Source of the DNA: Ascaris suum | Taxonomy: Eukaryota > Nematoda > Chromadorea > Rhabditida > Ascarididae | Assembly: GCA_013433145.1 (NCBI GenBank) | Contig: CM024168.1 | Span: forward strand, 6,518,184 to 6,582,183 | Reading direction: 5' to 3' | Length of the DNA stretch: 64,000 bases | Part shown: positions 28,501 through 42,439 of the stretch, one piece after another | Layout of the letters: every line of letters begins with the position of its first letter | Numbering within the stretch: the first letter of the stretch is position 1 | Notes under the pieces: generated by a model | The model's database searches: none | Told to the model about the DNA's origin: nothing | The model's input: only the letters and a program-made list of their open reading frames with translations | Translations under genes and position numbers: made by a program

Positions 28501-31500
28501 GTAGCTTCATTTATTCTCGGCCTTGTAATGATAATCGTTATAATAGTGTCGGTGAAGTTGAGTGTCAATCCAGACAATATTGCAACTCCAATTGCCGCTA
28601 GCCTCGGCGATCTTACCACACTCGCACTTCTTGTGTGTTTACATTTAATTTCCGCTTGTCTAGTTGTGATCTGCTGATTCCAAAAGAGAATTTTTTTCTT
28701 CTTTTTGCAGGAGAGTGATAGGTTTGTTCGAAAGTTCATTTCGCAGCGATAGCATATTTAATGAACGAGAGAAATAAGCATCGACGAGCTCAAATGAAAA
28801 GATTCCTGAATGTAATTTTTTTGATAGAAGAAGTTCACGAAGCAGGAGCAACAGATTTGTTCCCAACCACCATCACTTGTTGTTTTCTGCCCTCTCGTCC
28901 TCACTAAAACCATTATGAGAACACGAGATTACAAAGGGAATTTCTTAGCTCGACGCCATTGAAGGGTGCATTTTAGGCCTGGAGAAGTACCGCATGTATT
29001 GGCGAAGTCAGTGTTGCTACAGTTGGTGAGTTTGTCAAGAGGATATGAACTGGATTTCATAGCAAAATTTGTGATGACCTAATTTGAATCACAGTTTGAC
29101 AGATTACTGTAATGTCTATGTAATATAGACACTGATCGGCACGGTGTTCCATTCAATGAAAGGAACCCATAACGAATGGGTTCTTACGGCGGTTTATGTC
29201 CTACTTTTGGTCGTTACGCCCTTCTGGATCTATCTCTCTTCAAAAGATGAATCTACACTCGTCGTGCTCAAATATGGATGGTGGCCTGTGATTTGTGCTA
29301 TGGTCATTAGCAGGTGAAACGTTTTTTCCGTTGTTCATCAAGTGCTTTTGTGGGTTGTGTCTATGCGCCTGCATGTATCCGTCTGCCTTTCTGATCGAAA
29401 CAATCGGTGCTAAAATTTATTAAGTTCATTTGTGCTTTATATGCTTTCCCTAAACGTAATTTCATGGCTTCTTTATTTAGCGGAAACAGCACCCTATCCA
29501 ATATGACTGATTTGAAATGTTCAGCTTGTAATTATAGACTCCTAGCGGATGTTGCATCATCGATTATAAATATAAAAATATTTATTTCAGTGGTGGTGGA
29601 TTCATATTAAAAGTTGCAATGGCTCGCTATCCAGAAATCGCAGTCTTTCAACCGGTTGTTAATGGTTCGTTTTTCATTCCTTCTCCCAACCTTTCGTTCT
29701 TATTCCCTTCAATCAGAATCGACACAAGAAAGGAAGCGAATTCTCCCTCTCGTTTTATGCATCATCTCACTACTACGCGATGACTAAATCATCTCCCACT
29801 TTGATCATTAGCATTTTTCCCTCAGAGAGGCGTTTTGCAATGGGTGTTTTCGAGTAAACTGGGTCACTAAAATTTTTAACATCAGATATCAGAATAGGAA
29901 ACGAAAAGTAAATAATCTGACCAAATGAAAAATAATATCTCTCAAATGTTAATAGTTCTCTGACTTTTCTTTAAAAAGCAACCAATGGATCAATTACACT
30001 ATGTTTATTTAAGGCTAACTATGCAGATACAGTGGAAATATTTCTTATAGACGAGGTGATATGGCTGAACCCTAATCGTTCACCAGAGATCGATTTCTTG
30101 AAAACAACATTTTATTGAGAAGATTTTCATCTAGTTTTTGTAGGTCGGTGAAGTTCTTTTTTTTTCAAAAACAAGTTTGCATGGTGCCTTTATGGAGGGA
30201 AATTTTTATTAACTGATGTTTTCAGGTGTTGGTGGTAATCTAGTTGCCGTACAAGCTAGTCGAATTTCAACCTCTCTATATCAGGCTGCGAAAATCGGCT
30301 CTCTTCCTAATGGGCCTCTCTTCCGATTTATTAGTCCACTGAGGGCATTTTTTTCCTCAGGTTTGCTCACTTCCGACTTTTATGTTGGCATTTTCAATTT
30401 CTCCATTACTACTTGCCTCTGCTATTTCTGCATAAATATAAGATTTGCTTTGAGCCTAAACGTACCTACAATTCCTACATTAGTGAAATTAATTGCAGCG
30501 GATTCGTTGAATTTGCACAATGTCACATTAGTTTGAATGAATGAAAATTTGGTGCAAAACCGAATATTGATTGGTTCTCTCAAATGTCCTTCTGCAAAAT
30601 GCATAGTACCAAGTGTTAAGTAGAATTATGTGATTGTTAGTGATTTACTCGTTAATCAAGTGCGAACTGTATTTGACAGCGAAATTTGAACTGATGAAGA
30701 ATTAATAAATGATGTGAATTAATTTATGAGATAAGCCGCCGATGATGTAAATCTTTGTTTGGAACGAAGAGTTGAGGCGTGAGCGATGAATTAGTTTCCC
30801 GGAAGTTTTTTGAGTTTTTCGTCGATTTTCTGCAATTTTCAGAAAATGATTCTGTTGCCGCACGAATTCTCCTCCTGATGAGTATTCCCGGCCACCTTAT
30901 ATTCGTTACGACGATTATTTTGATCGGTGGAATATCTTTTTCCGTTTACTTTATAGTCGCTTATTTAATCGCAGCTGTTGCGCAGGTTAGCACTCAATAT
31001 ATTTTTTGCTACGTTTGTTGCTTTGAAAGTTTGTTCGGCTCAAGCTGCTAACGTTTCCGAGAGATAAGGGAAAGGGAAAGGAGCTGGGCGAGGGGGGGGG
31101 GGGGGGAGGGGGCAGAGATTCCTCCTTCTTGATTGCTTGTCTCCCCTATGTGCGAAACTTGCTTTTATATTCCATGGTATTCTGTCCATACCACCAAAGC
31201 AGTGTCACCTGTTGCAGCTACGTAACATACTTTCCATAAGAAAAAAACTGATAATGCACTGAGTACTTTCATACAAACGCGGGATGTGAAAACAGACCAA
31301 CTGAGCTCACAAAAAAAGTTGGAGAAGGGAGGTGACCAGCGGATTATATTGTCGGTGCCGAATTCGTCACTCATCAAACCGTTTCTGTTCGATCAAAGAA
31401 CATTTGATTGCTTGATTTTGTTTAAATAGGAGAGCAGATCGTTTTTATCTAATGCACTTAGCATATCTTCCAGGTGTGCATATTGCTATTTTTGTGCCAA

Positions 31501-32135
31501 TATTTGATTCGTCTTATGTGGAGTTGTAAAGTTGATCCCGACTCGTCGGCGATACCGCTACTCAGCTCCATTGGAGATCTCCTTGGTAGGTATTTCGCAA
31601 TTTCCACTTAATTTGTCTCACCGTAAAAATTTCACTGCAAGGACATATCGCCCGTTAAACTGGTATTAAATGTTTTAGTTGACCTCTGATACGTGTATAT
31701 AGGTGCTCAAATGTGCAGCGCCTTTTACAAAGAGTGGTAAACGAATATTAAGTGAGTATCGGTCTATTGACCATTCCGCATATTTTTAATCCTGCACCTC
31801 GTCAATGTGATGGGTATGTCTCCTATAGATGAAACTGGTAACAATCAGTTTACCAAGCAGGAACGGCTCTAAAATTTCGAACATCTCTACCCCTTCCTCT
31901 TCGCTGCAGTTTTGCGGAAGCTCGTCGTCAGACGAGTTTTTATTTAGCCTCACACAGGCGTAAATTTTATTTATTTTGTCCATATTTATTTATTAACTTT
32001 ATAGAGTAAGCACTTGCCTTGGGCAATATAATATGAAACACATTCATTTCAGGTACTGCATTATTAACGGTTGCATTCATCGTGCTCAGCGTACTTCGAT
32101 ACGCAGACTTAAGGTCAACAAAAAATGCTATGTAA
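22466..32135 (+). CDS. SLC41A-like: SLC41-family (MgtE-type) Mg2+ transporter, 12 exons
   Basis: Complete gene model for a multipass membrane transporter of the SLC41/MgtE family, which moves Mg2+ across the plasma or organelle membrane. Exons: 22466-22501, 23581-23811, 24706-24882, 26493-26636, 27280-27312, 28447-28632, 29129-29313, 29591-29664, 30226-30360, 30843-30985, 31474-31585, 32053-32135 (TAA). Phases agree throughout and give about 512 aa, the usual length for animal SLC41 proteins. Both MgtE repeats are visible. Repeat one has [13 protein letters not shown] (about residues 93-105), [20 protein letters not shown] (128-147), and NPDN...TPIAAS..GD (248-262) with the conserved acidic residues. 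Repeat two has [20 protein letters not shown] (352-371), IPGHLIF, and DPDSSAIP...GD (469-483). Residues 1-89 form a poorly conserved cytoplasmic N-terminus. Exon 1 (12 codons, donor GAG|gtacgt) and micro-exon 5 rest on splice signals and phase, not on conserved sequence. The donors of exons 6 (gtgtgt) and 8 (gttcgt) are weak, but the protein alignment requires them. Confidence 0.93.
27280..27312 (+). CDS. 33-nt micro-exon of the SLC41 gene
   Basis: Eleven codons ([11 protein letters not shown]) lie between a strong acceptor (tttatttcacag) and a strong donor (AAG|gtatgt), open and in phase 0 with both neighbouring exons. They would fall in the variable loop between two membrane helices of the first MgtE repeat, where family members differ in length. 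The two larger exons can also join without it, so it may be alternatively spliced. Confidence 0.65.
31092..31112. repeat. Poly-G tract in an SLC41 intron
   Basis: Fifteen consecutive G, one A and five more G lie on the sense strand of the intron between the exons at 30843-30985 and 31474-31585. Comparable G or C runs occur at 7303-7326, 9077-9100 and 55692-55713. They may form quadruplexes and are likely places for assembly error. Confidence 0.8.
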
Positions 32136-32348
32136 ATATCGTAAAAGCAGTGTATCATTGTTTTTCTTGCTCCTTTCCGGTTTTCGGGTCCATCTTCCGG
32201 AAAACATATTTCATATTTTGAGGACCTCAAATCTTGATGACAGCTTCTTGTAGCTTATCAGCATATGCAAATATGCCATTGCTATATTTGGTTTCTCAAA
32301 AAGAGGTAACTTAACAATCTTTTATGCATATATTTTCTAGGTTGTGCG

Positions 32349-32497
32349 AATAAAGGGGATTGGCCACCTATTTTTTTATTGAAGTGCATTTTCGGTTCTC
32401 TTCTCTATTATGTAAGCTATATGTGAATGAGATTAGCAGCATTTTCTATTTGAACACCGTTAATTTTTTCTTAAATTTGGAAAATGATGAAAATAAA
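32349..32497 (+). promoter_or_regulatory. Candidate poly(A) signals of the SLC41 gene
   Basis: AATAAA occurs at 32349-32354, about 215 nt after the stop codon, and again at 32492-32497. Either would give a short 3' UTR typical of nematodes. The assignment rests only on the hexamer and its distance. Confidence 0.4.
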
Positions 32498-35379
32498 TCA
32501 GCACTTTACTGCCTACAAGTTCAAAGATTTCGAGAACGGGATTGCATTCTTCGAAGTTTACAGGGTATATGATTTCAAAAATTACAGAACATTTGACAGA
32601 ACTTTGTAACAGGGTCATTGTAGAATATCATTCGTCGCCTCATAATTATGGGAGAAGGGGGAGGGAAGGGGAAGCTGGAATGGGCTTATAGATATAGATT
32701 TGTTTGTAAGTCATTCAACTGTCCTCGCTGAAAGTTTTATCCCCTCCACTCACATCATATGCCTCATCGATCAGCACAAATTTATGCTTCCTAAGAAGTT
32801 CTTGCGTAGGTGAAGAGCAAAAAAACTGATTTTATATCACACTGAGTGCTCAATTATTCATTCAATGTGCCTGACTTAAATATGCTCATGAAGAATGACG
32901 CAATTGATGGTTTACTCGTTTCCTGTGGTCACCTTTGCTCTGTGATCACTCCAGTCCCTAAAATTCGAACAAGTTAAACACGTGCTGATTGCGGGACTCC
33001 GTAACTACTACGTCAAAAAGTGAAATCACCTAGCTGTAACCATTTTTTACTTGGAATGAAAGACTGTTCTTATCATGAGCAAATCGCTCATCAGTGTAAA
33101 GTATTGTCGTTTAATGCTGACAACCACACAATATAATTTTATAGCCTCTACGAAGTGTGATGTTCCCGGAGATTGCAGTTGTTCTCTTGAAGCTGACCAA
33201 TATATTTCTCCGCAACTTTTGTAGCATTTTAATTTATATTTCTCAGTCTGTTCAGTAATTATGGTAACGGCGAGATTTTTGAACTATTTTGCGTTCTTGT
33301 TATTCGTTCAACGAATGAATATTTTTAGTTTCAGACAACTATATAGACATATATTGTAATGCCGAGAAGCGTTCGCAGTATGTTGTTTTTAATTTAATAA
33401 TTCAATTAAATGCTACTTCACATTCCATATTTAATGTAAAGCTCAATAAATATTTTCATATAAGGAAGTTGATATTCCTCATAATTCTTGGAGCGATAAA
33501 CCCGAGGAACAAAACCGCACCTATTTTTATCCAAATATATAAAATAATATGTTGTTTTCCACTTAATTATATCCAACATAACGTTGGCATGGCAAGAAAT
33601 TTCGAATGTTCATTGTACTAAATGATTACGCATAGGCAACCAGAAATAATTTTATTTCAATTTCTTTCTCAAGTTACGCAAAACAGAGGTGAGCAAAATC
33701 AATCATTTAATTTGTCACCGTGAAGTTCTTATATATAGGAACAGGCAACTTCCAATAGAAAATCGATTCCCTCTTCTAAGAAATGCAAGAGAAAACCATA
33801 ATGCATATAGACGTGTTGCTTGTGACTTATTTATCAAAAACAATGAAAAAGTGTGCAATTCGACCTACGAAAGCTGACGCCACTTTCCAGACGCCTCCTA
33901 ATCAGCACCTCTCAACGCGCCGAAAAGTGCGTTCTTGTGAAAGTTGTTTTAGAACTCAGGTCTTGGAAATGACATGCGATTTAAGAAAGGTGAATCGACA
34001 TGTTTGTCGGTGCTTATCGCATTAGAGAGTTTGCTTGTCCTCGAAGATATCGTTGTTATCGGAAATATTGGAAATAAGGGTGAAGACTGATGAATTCAAG
34101 CAATAATGAAAGGACTATCGAAATGATCTATCGATTCATTAGTGCAACTGATGCATTTATTATTGCAATATGATTACCATTTGCGTTTGCAAATATTTGC
34201 TTAAATAAAATATCTTATTACATACATAGCGAGAAATTTTACACAAGGCGATTTCTCATCGACATCGATCCTCATCTGCATAAATACAAATAAACCTTCG
34301 TCATCGATATACAGCTGCTATTTTCTGCCACGAGTACACGTTTTACATAACAAGAAGAGACTGGCAAGTTCATTACCAAAACCTGGAATACAAACATTTC
34401 TGCGATATATGGACGTGAAGGAATTGTGAGTTGAGTTGAAAGTATCATTCGATGTGAAAATATGAAACAGAATTTCATAGGGACCTAATGATTAAAATTT
34501 ATAAAATCTCAACAAAAATATTTTCAATCCATGGAAATCTCTCGACGGAAGTATGAGCACTATTGTGGAATTATTTGAAATTACCAGAAAGTGTTAATAT
34601 TTCCGACTACCGACACTGCTGTACGCCTTCAACGTTTGGTGAGTTGATAGTTGAAATACCAGCTCATCAAACAATTAAACTAATTCCTATGAGTTGTGTA
34701 AAGCGTTGAGAATTTCTTTTGCACTCAAAACCTGAATGAATGAAGCGGAATAAAAACAAACAAAGCTTGAATCAACAACATAATATTTTTAGAGGGAACT
34801 TGCAGCTATATTCACTTGCAACTATTCAGCTCGCTCTAGTATGCGCTAATTGATTCACACATAATGGCAGCACTATTCGTTCCAAATATCTCTGCACCTA
34901 GCATCGTTAGCGTTGTCATAAACAGAAATTCATAAGAAAAGATAGAAAAACTCATTCACGGCAATGAATAAATGCGAAATATATTTCGTGGTTTTTTTTC
35001 CACTGCGAAACATTTTTTTGCTCATTGATGGGCTTTACAACAGTGTGCATGAAAATGAAAAAAAAAATGTAGTTCACATAGGGGTACCTCAAGTTGAGAT
35101 GATCCTCATCTGCCGCACGCAGTAAATTATCCATGACACGCTGATTGGAAAATTGCATTTTACGGTAAATTTTCGAATTTTTAAGAAATTCGTTGCGTCT
35201 TAGGGCCATTCTTATATGAGCAGTATTCTCAAAATTGGACGGTCACAGGTATAGTTATATCTCTACCATGCCAGGTCCGACTTTTTATTAGCGGTGGAGA
35301 ATTTGTCTTCAGCCCCACTAATTTTATTCCTATGCGAAAAATGTTCCAGCAAATTCAAAAACTTGCCTTGAAATATGCT

Positions 35380-35803
35380 TCATAATTTACTGCATGCGGA
35401 TGAAATCAATTGAGCCAGAAAGCAAAATCTGAACCAAACGATCGTATCATTAAGCAGTGAAAAAATTCGCACCCATATTTCCCGGATTGTTGAAGCCCAT
35501 TGTAGGCGCATATAAACTGCTATCACCATAATTACGAGTATCAAAGCCGCCGCCAAAAAGTTGAGCGTTAACGATATATAGCACGAAAATGCACAGTAGC
35601 GAAATACTTGGATGCATAATTGCACACATACGGCTTTTCGAATTATTTGTTGTGTATCTGCTAAAAAATTCATTAATGGCGATAGGTTATAGCCAGAAAC
35701 TGCCATGTCGTTATTCAACATCGCGTCGATAGAAGATCCGTACGGACAGAAACCGGCAAAAAAAGAGCACCATTAAAACGAAAAAAAGAGTACTTCTTTC
35801 TAC
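35380..35803 (-). CDS. Hydrophobic open frame, unidentified (possible exon)
   Basis: Open for about 140 codons between stops on the - strand. It translates to a protein-like sequence with two hydrophobic stretches that could be membrane helices: an FFVLMVLFFAGF segment near the start and LNFLAAALILVIMVIAVYM near the middle. Between them lies a more polar stretch with several Cys. I do not recognise a family. No good acceptor is seen at its upstream edge, and AT-rich DNA often yields hydrophobic frames by chance, so it may not be a gene. Confidence 0.2.
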
Positions 35804-38496
35804 TTACTTAGAAGGGCGCATATGTGAAATGGCGATGCATTATAGGAACAAAGAAGGAAGCATGAGATAGCATGTTTCAACAAACGAATAAATTTAGGGA
35901 TCGCATGCGAATATGCAAAAAAAAGCAATTGCAGGTGAAAACATTTCATCGTCTCATCCACAGACATTTCATCCCGAACCTCTAGGTATTCATTTTATGC
36001 AACCATCATTGCATAAATATTGTTGTTTTTGAGGAAATCGACAAAACCAGGAGATAGCTCTTAGCTTATTTTAAACAATGCATTTAACCATAGCAAATAT
36101 ATTATTGGAGCAGGAAGTAATAATATCCAAATAAACAGCGTTCTCTTAATACACAATACGCCTTCAATTACAAGTGCACTAAGGATTCTTGGTGATCACT
36201 TGCACTGGTTAATAACAGCAACGCTAAACGATGATAAATCTTGAGTGATAGTGATATCAGCATTATGTTTATCTATAGCTTATCCAACTCTTCGATTAAT
36301 TATTCAAAGATCACGCTACTGAATGCACTGAGGCTTATGTACACAGAAAATCGTCATTCGAAATATTGTTTACCGCCTTTTTTATGCTGAAGAGGATGGC
36401 TTTTTTCCTCTTGAAGAGTGGTGATTCTTCCACTCATGTACGAGATTTCCCTCTTTTATGCGTTCGCATTTGTGGCACTCGTTAACGGCATATCACTCGA
36501 TTTGAGGATTAAAAGCTAAACTAATACTGTAACAAGGAAAGGAGCGTAATTTAAAAGTGGGTTTTTTTTCGGACGAATGTCATATCCCACTTCTCCAAAA
36601 GCGACTAAAATGTTATTTTGGGTTAGTGGCGAGGAATAAGTTGATTACGAAAGAATTTCAAAGAAATTCAATTTATACGTAACCGAATCAGGCATCAAGT
36701 TCAGAGTAGTACAACAAAAGCGCAACCGACATATACACTCCGTCGCTTAGGTTACAATTTCCTGTTCCATTCCGCCTTCGTCTCGTTCATAATGAAGCTT
36801 ATCACCATTCGAAAATGTCCGTGTCAAAAAGGTGGTAATGTCTCGGGTGTGAAATTTTGAGAGTGCTGCTCTCCAATGAAAATTTCTTTGCCAACGTGGT
36901 ACATTTAAACATTCAAAAAATTCATATAATCGTTAGGACGTCTTCTAATAAACCTCAAATGCGCTATCCTCTTCTGCAATCCTAAAATGCTTGTAGAAGC
37001 TCTCGAAATAGTATACACTGTAGCATTCTTAAAACACTTTAACGAGCTTCTTAACCCCTTTTCGCTGTTCAGAGTGCACGAGCTCCAGTCAATCTTTTTG
37101 GCTATGTGCAAAAAATTCCACTTTAAAGGAGTGGAAAGATTTTAGATGATTCTGGTGCTTATTCGTTCAAGAGTTTGAATTTTTTTCAAGTTTTTAGTGA
37201 TCATCAGCTTACCGTCAGTGTCGAAAGGGTTAGTTTGCATCTTTTGTTGCTTTGGATGCTCGACAAACATCAAAAGTTAAATGAGTATATCAATTTTGGT
37301 GCTGGAAACTGTTGAAATTTATTTTGTGGCCTGCCAAACATGAGTTTTTTGACTGTCGGCGAAAAATTATCTGCAAAAACTTGCATACTTCAGGTGACGA
37401 AAAAGATAAGGAATGCCTTCAAATATGTCTTGAAAGCACATTTAAGGGCTTCACCTATTATTAGACAATGTTTTTCAAAAAATCATGTGCAAAGAAAGCA
37501 AGTGAGCTCAGCTGCGTTTCTATCGAAGTGTTATTAGGCTTGAAGTTCGTCTGCTTCAGAATATTTTGTTCAATTACAATATGCTTAAATATGACTGAAA
37601 GAGCAACAAAAATTACTACTTTTTGAGTCAAAAGTTATGAAAAAGGAGTAGAATTAAACTAGGAAATTTATAGCTGCTTTGGTCGCGTTTGTTTCCACGC
37701 ATCATATGAAACGACTTATGTCAGTTTGTCAATATTCACAACATTTCTGACGGCAACAGAGAAAACCACGAAAAAAAGCTGCGGCAAATTATTCATTGAA
37801 AAATATTTGAAATTGCAAAACGGTTTCTTATCTTATTAGCTGTCCTCATCACCGCTAAATATAATTAAGAAAAAAGCCAATTTCAGCTATAAGTTGTTAA
37901 AGTGTTGGAATGATGCTTTACCTGCTTTACGAGTAAATTTATCTTCATATCGCTTCCACTTCCGCTTACGACGGGAACTTGTCAGGTTGTGGTTAGGACT
38001 TAAGAACGTCTCCTGCCTTGAAGATGTTGATGAGTCAATTTACCCTTATTCCGCTTAGAAGGAGGGTCGGTTAATTTTAGAGGATCTTAGAGGGACAAGG
38101 TTAATTTTAGAGGCTTTTTTGAAGTGTGCGAATGAAATCGCACGATGAAAGACTTTTATCAGTTTCATAAATTATCTACACAAAGACACACTAATAAAAC
38201 AAACAGCGATATGTGACACCGGATGCCAACAAAATACAGCGATCAGCTAAAAAGACACGCATGGACGAAAGAACGTATACGCGGATATACAGACACACAG
38301 AACACGCGTAAAAGAGCAATGCACGTCAGTGCACACCGACATTTATTTGCATATCAATTAAGGTGACCCCGACTAAATTGCCCAAAACCGTGCTTGGCAT
38401 TTTGAGGAACCAACTAGCCAGCAGCCATCGATAAAGTGAGAAAGAACAGTCGGTATATTTGCGCTGCTCGTGAGTGATTAAACTGTTAGCATCGCG

Positions 38497-38570
38497 GAGG
38501 AGAGGAGGAGGAAAGAGTAGAAAAGGGACGAAGGGAAGAAGAGGGAGGGGGAGAGACGGAAAAGAATGGA
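38497..38570 (+). repeat. Polypurine (GGA/GAA) tract
   Basis: Almost uninterrupted purines on the + strand, rich in GAGGAGGAGG and GGGAGGGGGAG, forming a strand-asymmetric tract of about 70 bp. Such tracts can form triplex or slipped structures. No gene is associated with it. Confidence 0.7.
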
Positions 38571-40881
38571 CTAGCGGCTGAACTGACCAACATGAATCCG
38601 AATCATGCGATATATTCGATTATGCACCAACGCTTAACTCGTCGCTTTCACGAATTTCACCTAACTGAGATCTGGAAAACACGAAGCTTTGCTGCCTCGA
38701 TTGTGCACCTCAAATTCATCCCAACTATTGTTCTGGTCATAAATGTTTCTAGGGACAAACTGAGATTTCTTCGTTGATTTTAGCTCATTGTGAAGGGGCA
38801 AATCAATCGGAGTGAACAACTATGTAACTGTTAGTTGAATGCAACACAATGGGGTATGGAACATTATGGTCGCTGTTATATGAAGTCTGGTTTATCCGAA
38901 ACGACGAATTGTTCATAAAAGTAAAACAATACATGAAATCGAGCTTCAATACGAATAGATGAAGCACAATAATTAAAATTGAACATTCAAGTATAACACA
39001 TATTTGCTCCCCCCATCATGTACTTCACGTACGACTCGGCCATCAATTGCGTTATGTTTTCAAAGTGCTAGTCATGTGCTGTATGTGCGAAAATAAATAC
39101 AAGGTCAACTGCGAATATAATGCATAAAAATCGCGGAATTCGCAAGTTAAGTTTCCGTTTTGTCCCATACTCACAGAATATGCGAGCTTGACAGACAAAT
39201 TACCGTGTGAGGAAAACTTGGGATTGTCGTTCTACTGCAGAGAGAGAATCCAGCAAACAAAATATGCAAATAGGTGGTTAGTCATAGCGTTAATTTTCTG
39301 GATAATAGGCAATAATTTTGGAGCCTTATTTGGAGAACTACTGTAACGCATCACAACGATAGGTGTTATCATTTCTCACTGATATTTCCACCCAAATACT
39401 GCAAGCATCATGCTGTTAAAAGCAGTTCTTTTTGCAGTAACATCTTCATGACAATGTTGATACTTTTAGTTGATTCCTACAGTCGCAGCAAAACATCGAA
39501 GAATTGATGATTATAAGTATGGGGTGGAAGTACTTATAGACCGGATTGGTTAGGGAAAAAGATAGAAATTGTTGTATCTTCGATAAATAGGAGAAGTGAG
39601 TCTTTATTCGATTAGAAGAATTGAAAATAAAGACTAAACCAAAATAAAAAAAAAAAAAATAATAAAGACTAAACCTGTCCATTCCTGCTTTTTTGAATTC
39701 TTTTTTTGCATCGGGAAATGTTTTTTGCGGAAGGCAATTTGGTAAATGAGTGATAAAGAAAAGTCTGGAAACAAGTGATTAAAAAAGGACTGCATAGGAA
39801 CCAAGAAGAGATCCCAAGTTGACTAAATCCAGCCCAGCAGCTTTCATTGAAAAGAAGAAGGAGCTTCGTGGATCAAGCGATTCGCCCTTAGACGGTTCCC
39901 ATATCACCGATCGCAACAGGTGATTAACGGTGAGGAACAGTTACTGAGTATTCATTCGAGTTTTTACAGCAAAATTCACAGCGATGAAATCTAGTCGACA
40001 GAGCTCTAGAGTGGACATAAACAGAGATCTAATCGAGCACAGACGCATACTCAACTCGAACAAGCATCGAATGCTCACTCTTCATAGGAAACTACGTTTA
40101 TGAAGCAATCGTTATCTTAAATGGTCCAAAAATCCTTAAATGCGCAATATTTTTTGGGTTAAAGAGATAGATCAATGAATTTTGCTAAGACGTTAAAACA
40201 CCGCAGATGGGAATAATTTCTCCTACCAAATATGTTGCTATATAATTTGTGCAAGGAATGAGAGGCTATAGTACATCAGAAATGCGAATTTTAAGGCACA
40301 CTGATGAACCTATAAGCACCTCGACATTGTAAAAGAGGCATTTGTTTCCAGGAGGTGCCACTTAAACAAGGAATCTGAAATTTTCAAGAAAGAGAGAAAA
40401 CACACTAGTAACACACTAGTCACGAAATCCGAAAAACCGAACCCTACATCAACCTCCCTAATCGAACCAGCGTTCTTTATCCTTAAACATAGGTGAAGAT
40501 TTTCTGATGACCGGTAGTGAATTTTTAAAAAAATGAATGACCACTAGTAGGAGAATGTCATGTGGACGCAGTTGAGGACTAACAGCCAGCCAGAATTGTT
40601 TACATTTAACGAGAAGCGAACTCAACCCAAATATGTCGGTCACAACCGGTTCCCTCAATAAATCAATTGTGGAACACTCCTTAGTAGCGATTCTGAAAAT
40701 TCTTTGACCCTAACAAAATGGCAATACGAATTAATTGTCACGCTTTCGCTCCCATTAAAAAAAAGAAACACAAACAAATTTCGTCAATATTTTTTCTTTC
40801 TTGGAAAACGACCATCGGGCGAATCGAGAAAACCTCAGTGGTAGCTGATCAGGAAACATGGCAAGATGTTGATTTTTCCAG

Positions 40882-41078
40882 GTGACGCACACGACAGCAA
40901 GAAAGCGTCACATACCTTCGATACGAGCAACATCTGTTCCTCACGAATCACGCCTCATTTTCATTCAATTAAAGCCGCAATGCAAGCACTTAACAAGAAA
41001 CCAGTGTTTGCTACTAAAGAGTCGTATAAGTTGGAATTACACACATGTTTCGAAATGTCACAGCGCAAAAAACTTTGA
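40882..41078 (+). CDS. Possible terminal exon, unidentified
   Basis: A clear acceptor (gatttttccag) is followed by a frame open for 65 codons to TGA at 41076-41078, polar and serine/lysine-rich (starting GDAHDSKKASHTFD). A second frame over the same bases is also open, which weakens the case. No upstream partner exon or family was recognised. Confidence 0.2.
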
Positions 41079-41806
41079 AAAGTGAGCAGCTTTTTGAACG
41101 AACTTAAGGAAATGCTTGCAAAATTAGATGAAATTTAATTTGGGGCATTGAAATTTCCTCAATTTGCATGCTCTAAACCAATATTTCCTAACATTATGCT
41201 TCATTGTTCAAACCGCTTTTACACTACCCTGTCTGTTGAATACCTTTGCGAATTTTTAATAACAAAAGCTGTTCTTGTTTTGGATTTTCATTAGCAGTGA
41301 CGCATGCAGTTAACTCATCATGCAGTTCGAATACCCTTTTTAGCCATTTTATGAAAAAGTGCATCGGTAAAGGTCACGACTGTATTGATGATAGTTGAAG
41401 CTCTCCACTGCCTTCGTTCACCCCTCTCCATATCCTAATAAAACGCATCTGTTGGAGCCGACCATCCAAAAGAACATATGCTCTTTGGCATCAAATTAAC
41501 CTCTCCTCATGACTATTACCGCAATTCGCCAAAGTTCAACAATTTTTTTTACTCAGACAAACATTGCAAATTTAAAGGTGAGAACGGGTTTCGATATATG
41601 TAAGAGGAGTGTGTTAACGTCTATGAAAAAGTCATCTATGTCGCGAACGTTTGCAACGATATTGTGCTCAATACTGCTCGACGTTAGTGCAAGCATGTGA
41701 CGAAACTGCAAATGAAAATGTGCGACAACTGCACTTTTTCATAGGGAGATTTCTGCACTTTTAAGATCAAAGGAACACGAAACATTTGGTCAACGCACTT
41801 ACCACT

Positions 41807-42064
41807 TAGCCACAAGCTCATGCGCACGCGAGAAAGGGAAAGAGACCCCGCTCTCCCCAGCGAGCGATGCGGTCCTGCTCACTCGGTAATGAAAACATCT
41901 CAATAAATGTGAAAATATAGCAGAAGGGATCAAGGTTCGAAAAAGAGGTTTCAACATATTTTAAAGGGCATTAAAAACTCTATCGGAATTATTAGTAATC
42001 TGAGCAAAAACAAGAACTTTTCTTTAAGATCAATTTCTTATATGACGTGCAACTGACATAAATT
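41807..42064 (+). repeat. Left inverted-repeat arm
   Basis: Begins TAGCCACAAGCTC and ends near ACATAAATT. Against the right arm it shows point changes and at least one 1-nt deletion, within AGCAAAAACAAG, so any reading frame shared with the other arm is broken here. Confidence 0.75.
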
Positions 42065-42439
42065 GCTGGGTCGAAATATATGCGATAAATAGATTGACAT
42101 TATTGACCTGTGCGAGCGATGTAAGAAAGCAATCGCTCGACGAATTACGGAAACCCCATCACTGTTCCGAACTTAGAACAGGTGTCGTTTCTCAACAAGA
42201 TCGTTGGTCTCTTCTAGTGATGTGAAGCAAACATCTGAAATCTCAGACATGATAGCGATCATGGCGAAAAGACGTTATATACGTAGCGCAAGTTTTGTGT
42301 TGCATCAATTACGAGCGCTTAACAAGTGATCCTCTCTCTGTCTTGAAACATCGCGAGTTTGGTGATGCTTCAATTGATAGCTTGTTGTGGAAGAAATCAG
42401 AGGTGTGCTGTTTATGTTTGACGAGATGGCGAGGAAAAG

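Larger units (their letters stand above)
32498..41806. other. Region without a confidently recognised gene
   Basis: About 9 kb of AT-rich DNA. It contains a polypurine tract near 38497-38570, a hydrophobic open frame at 35380-35803 (- strand) and a possible terminal exon at 40882-41078 (+ strand), described separately. Nothing else stands out; short open frames show no domain features. Confidence 0.45.
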
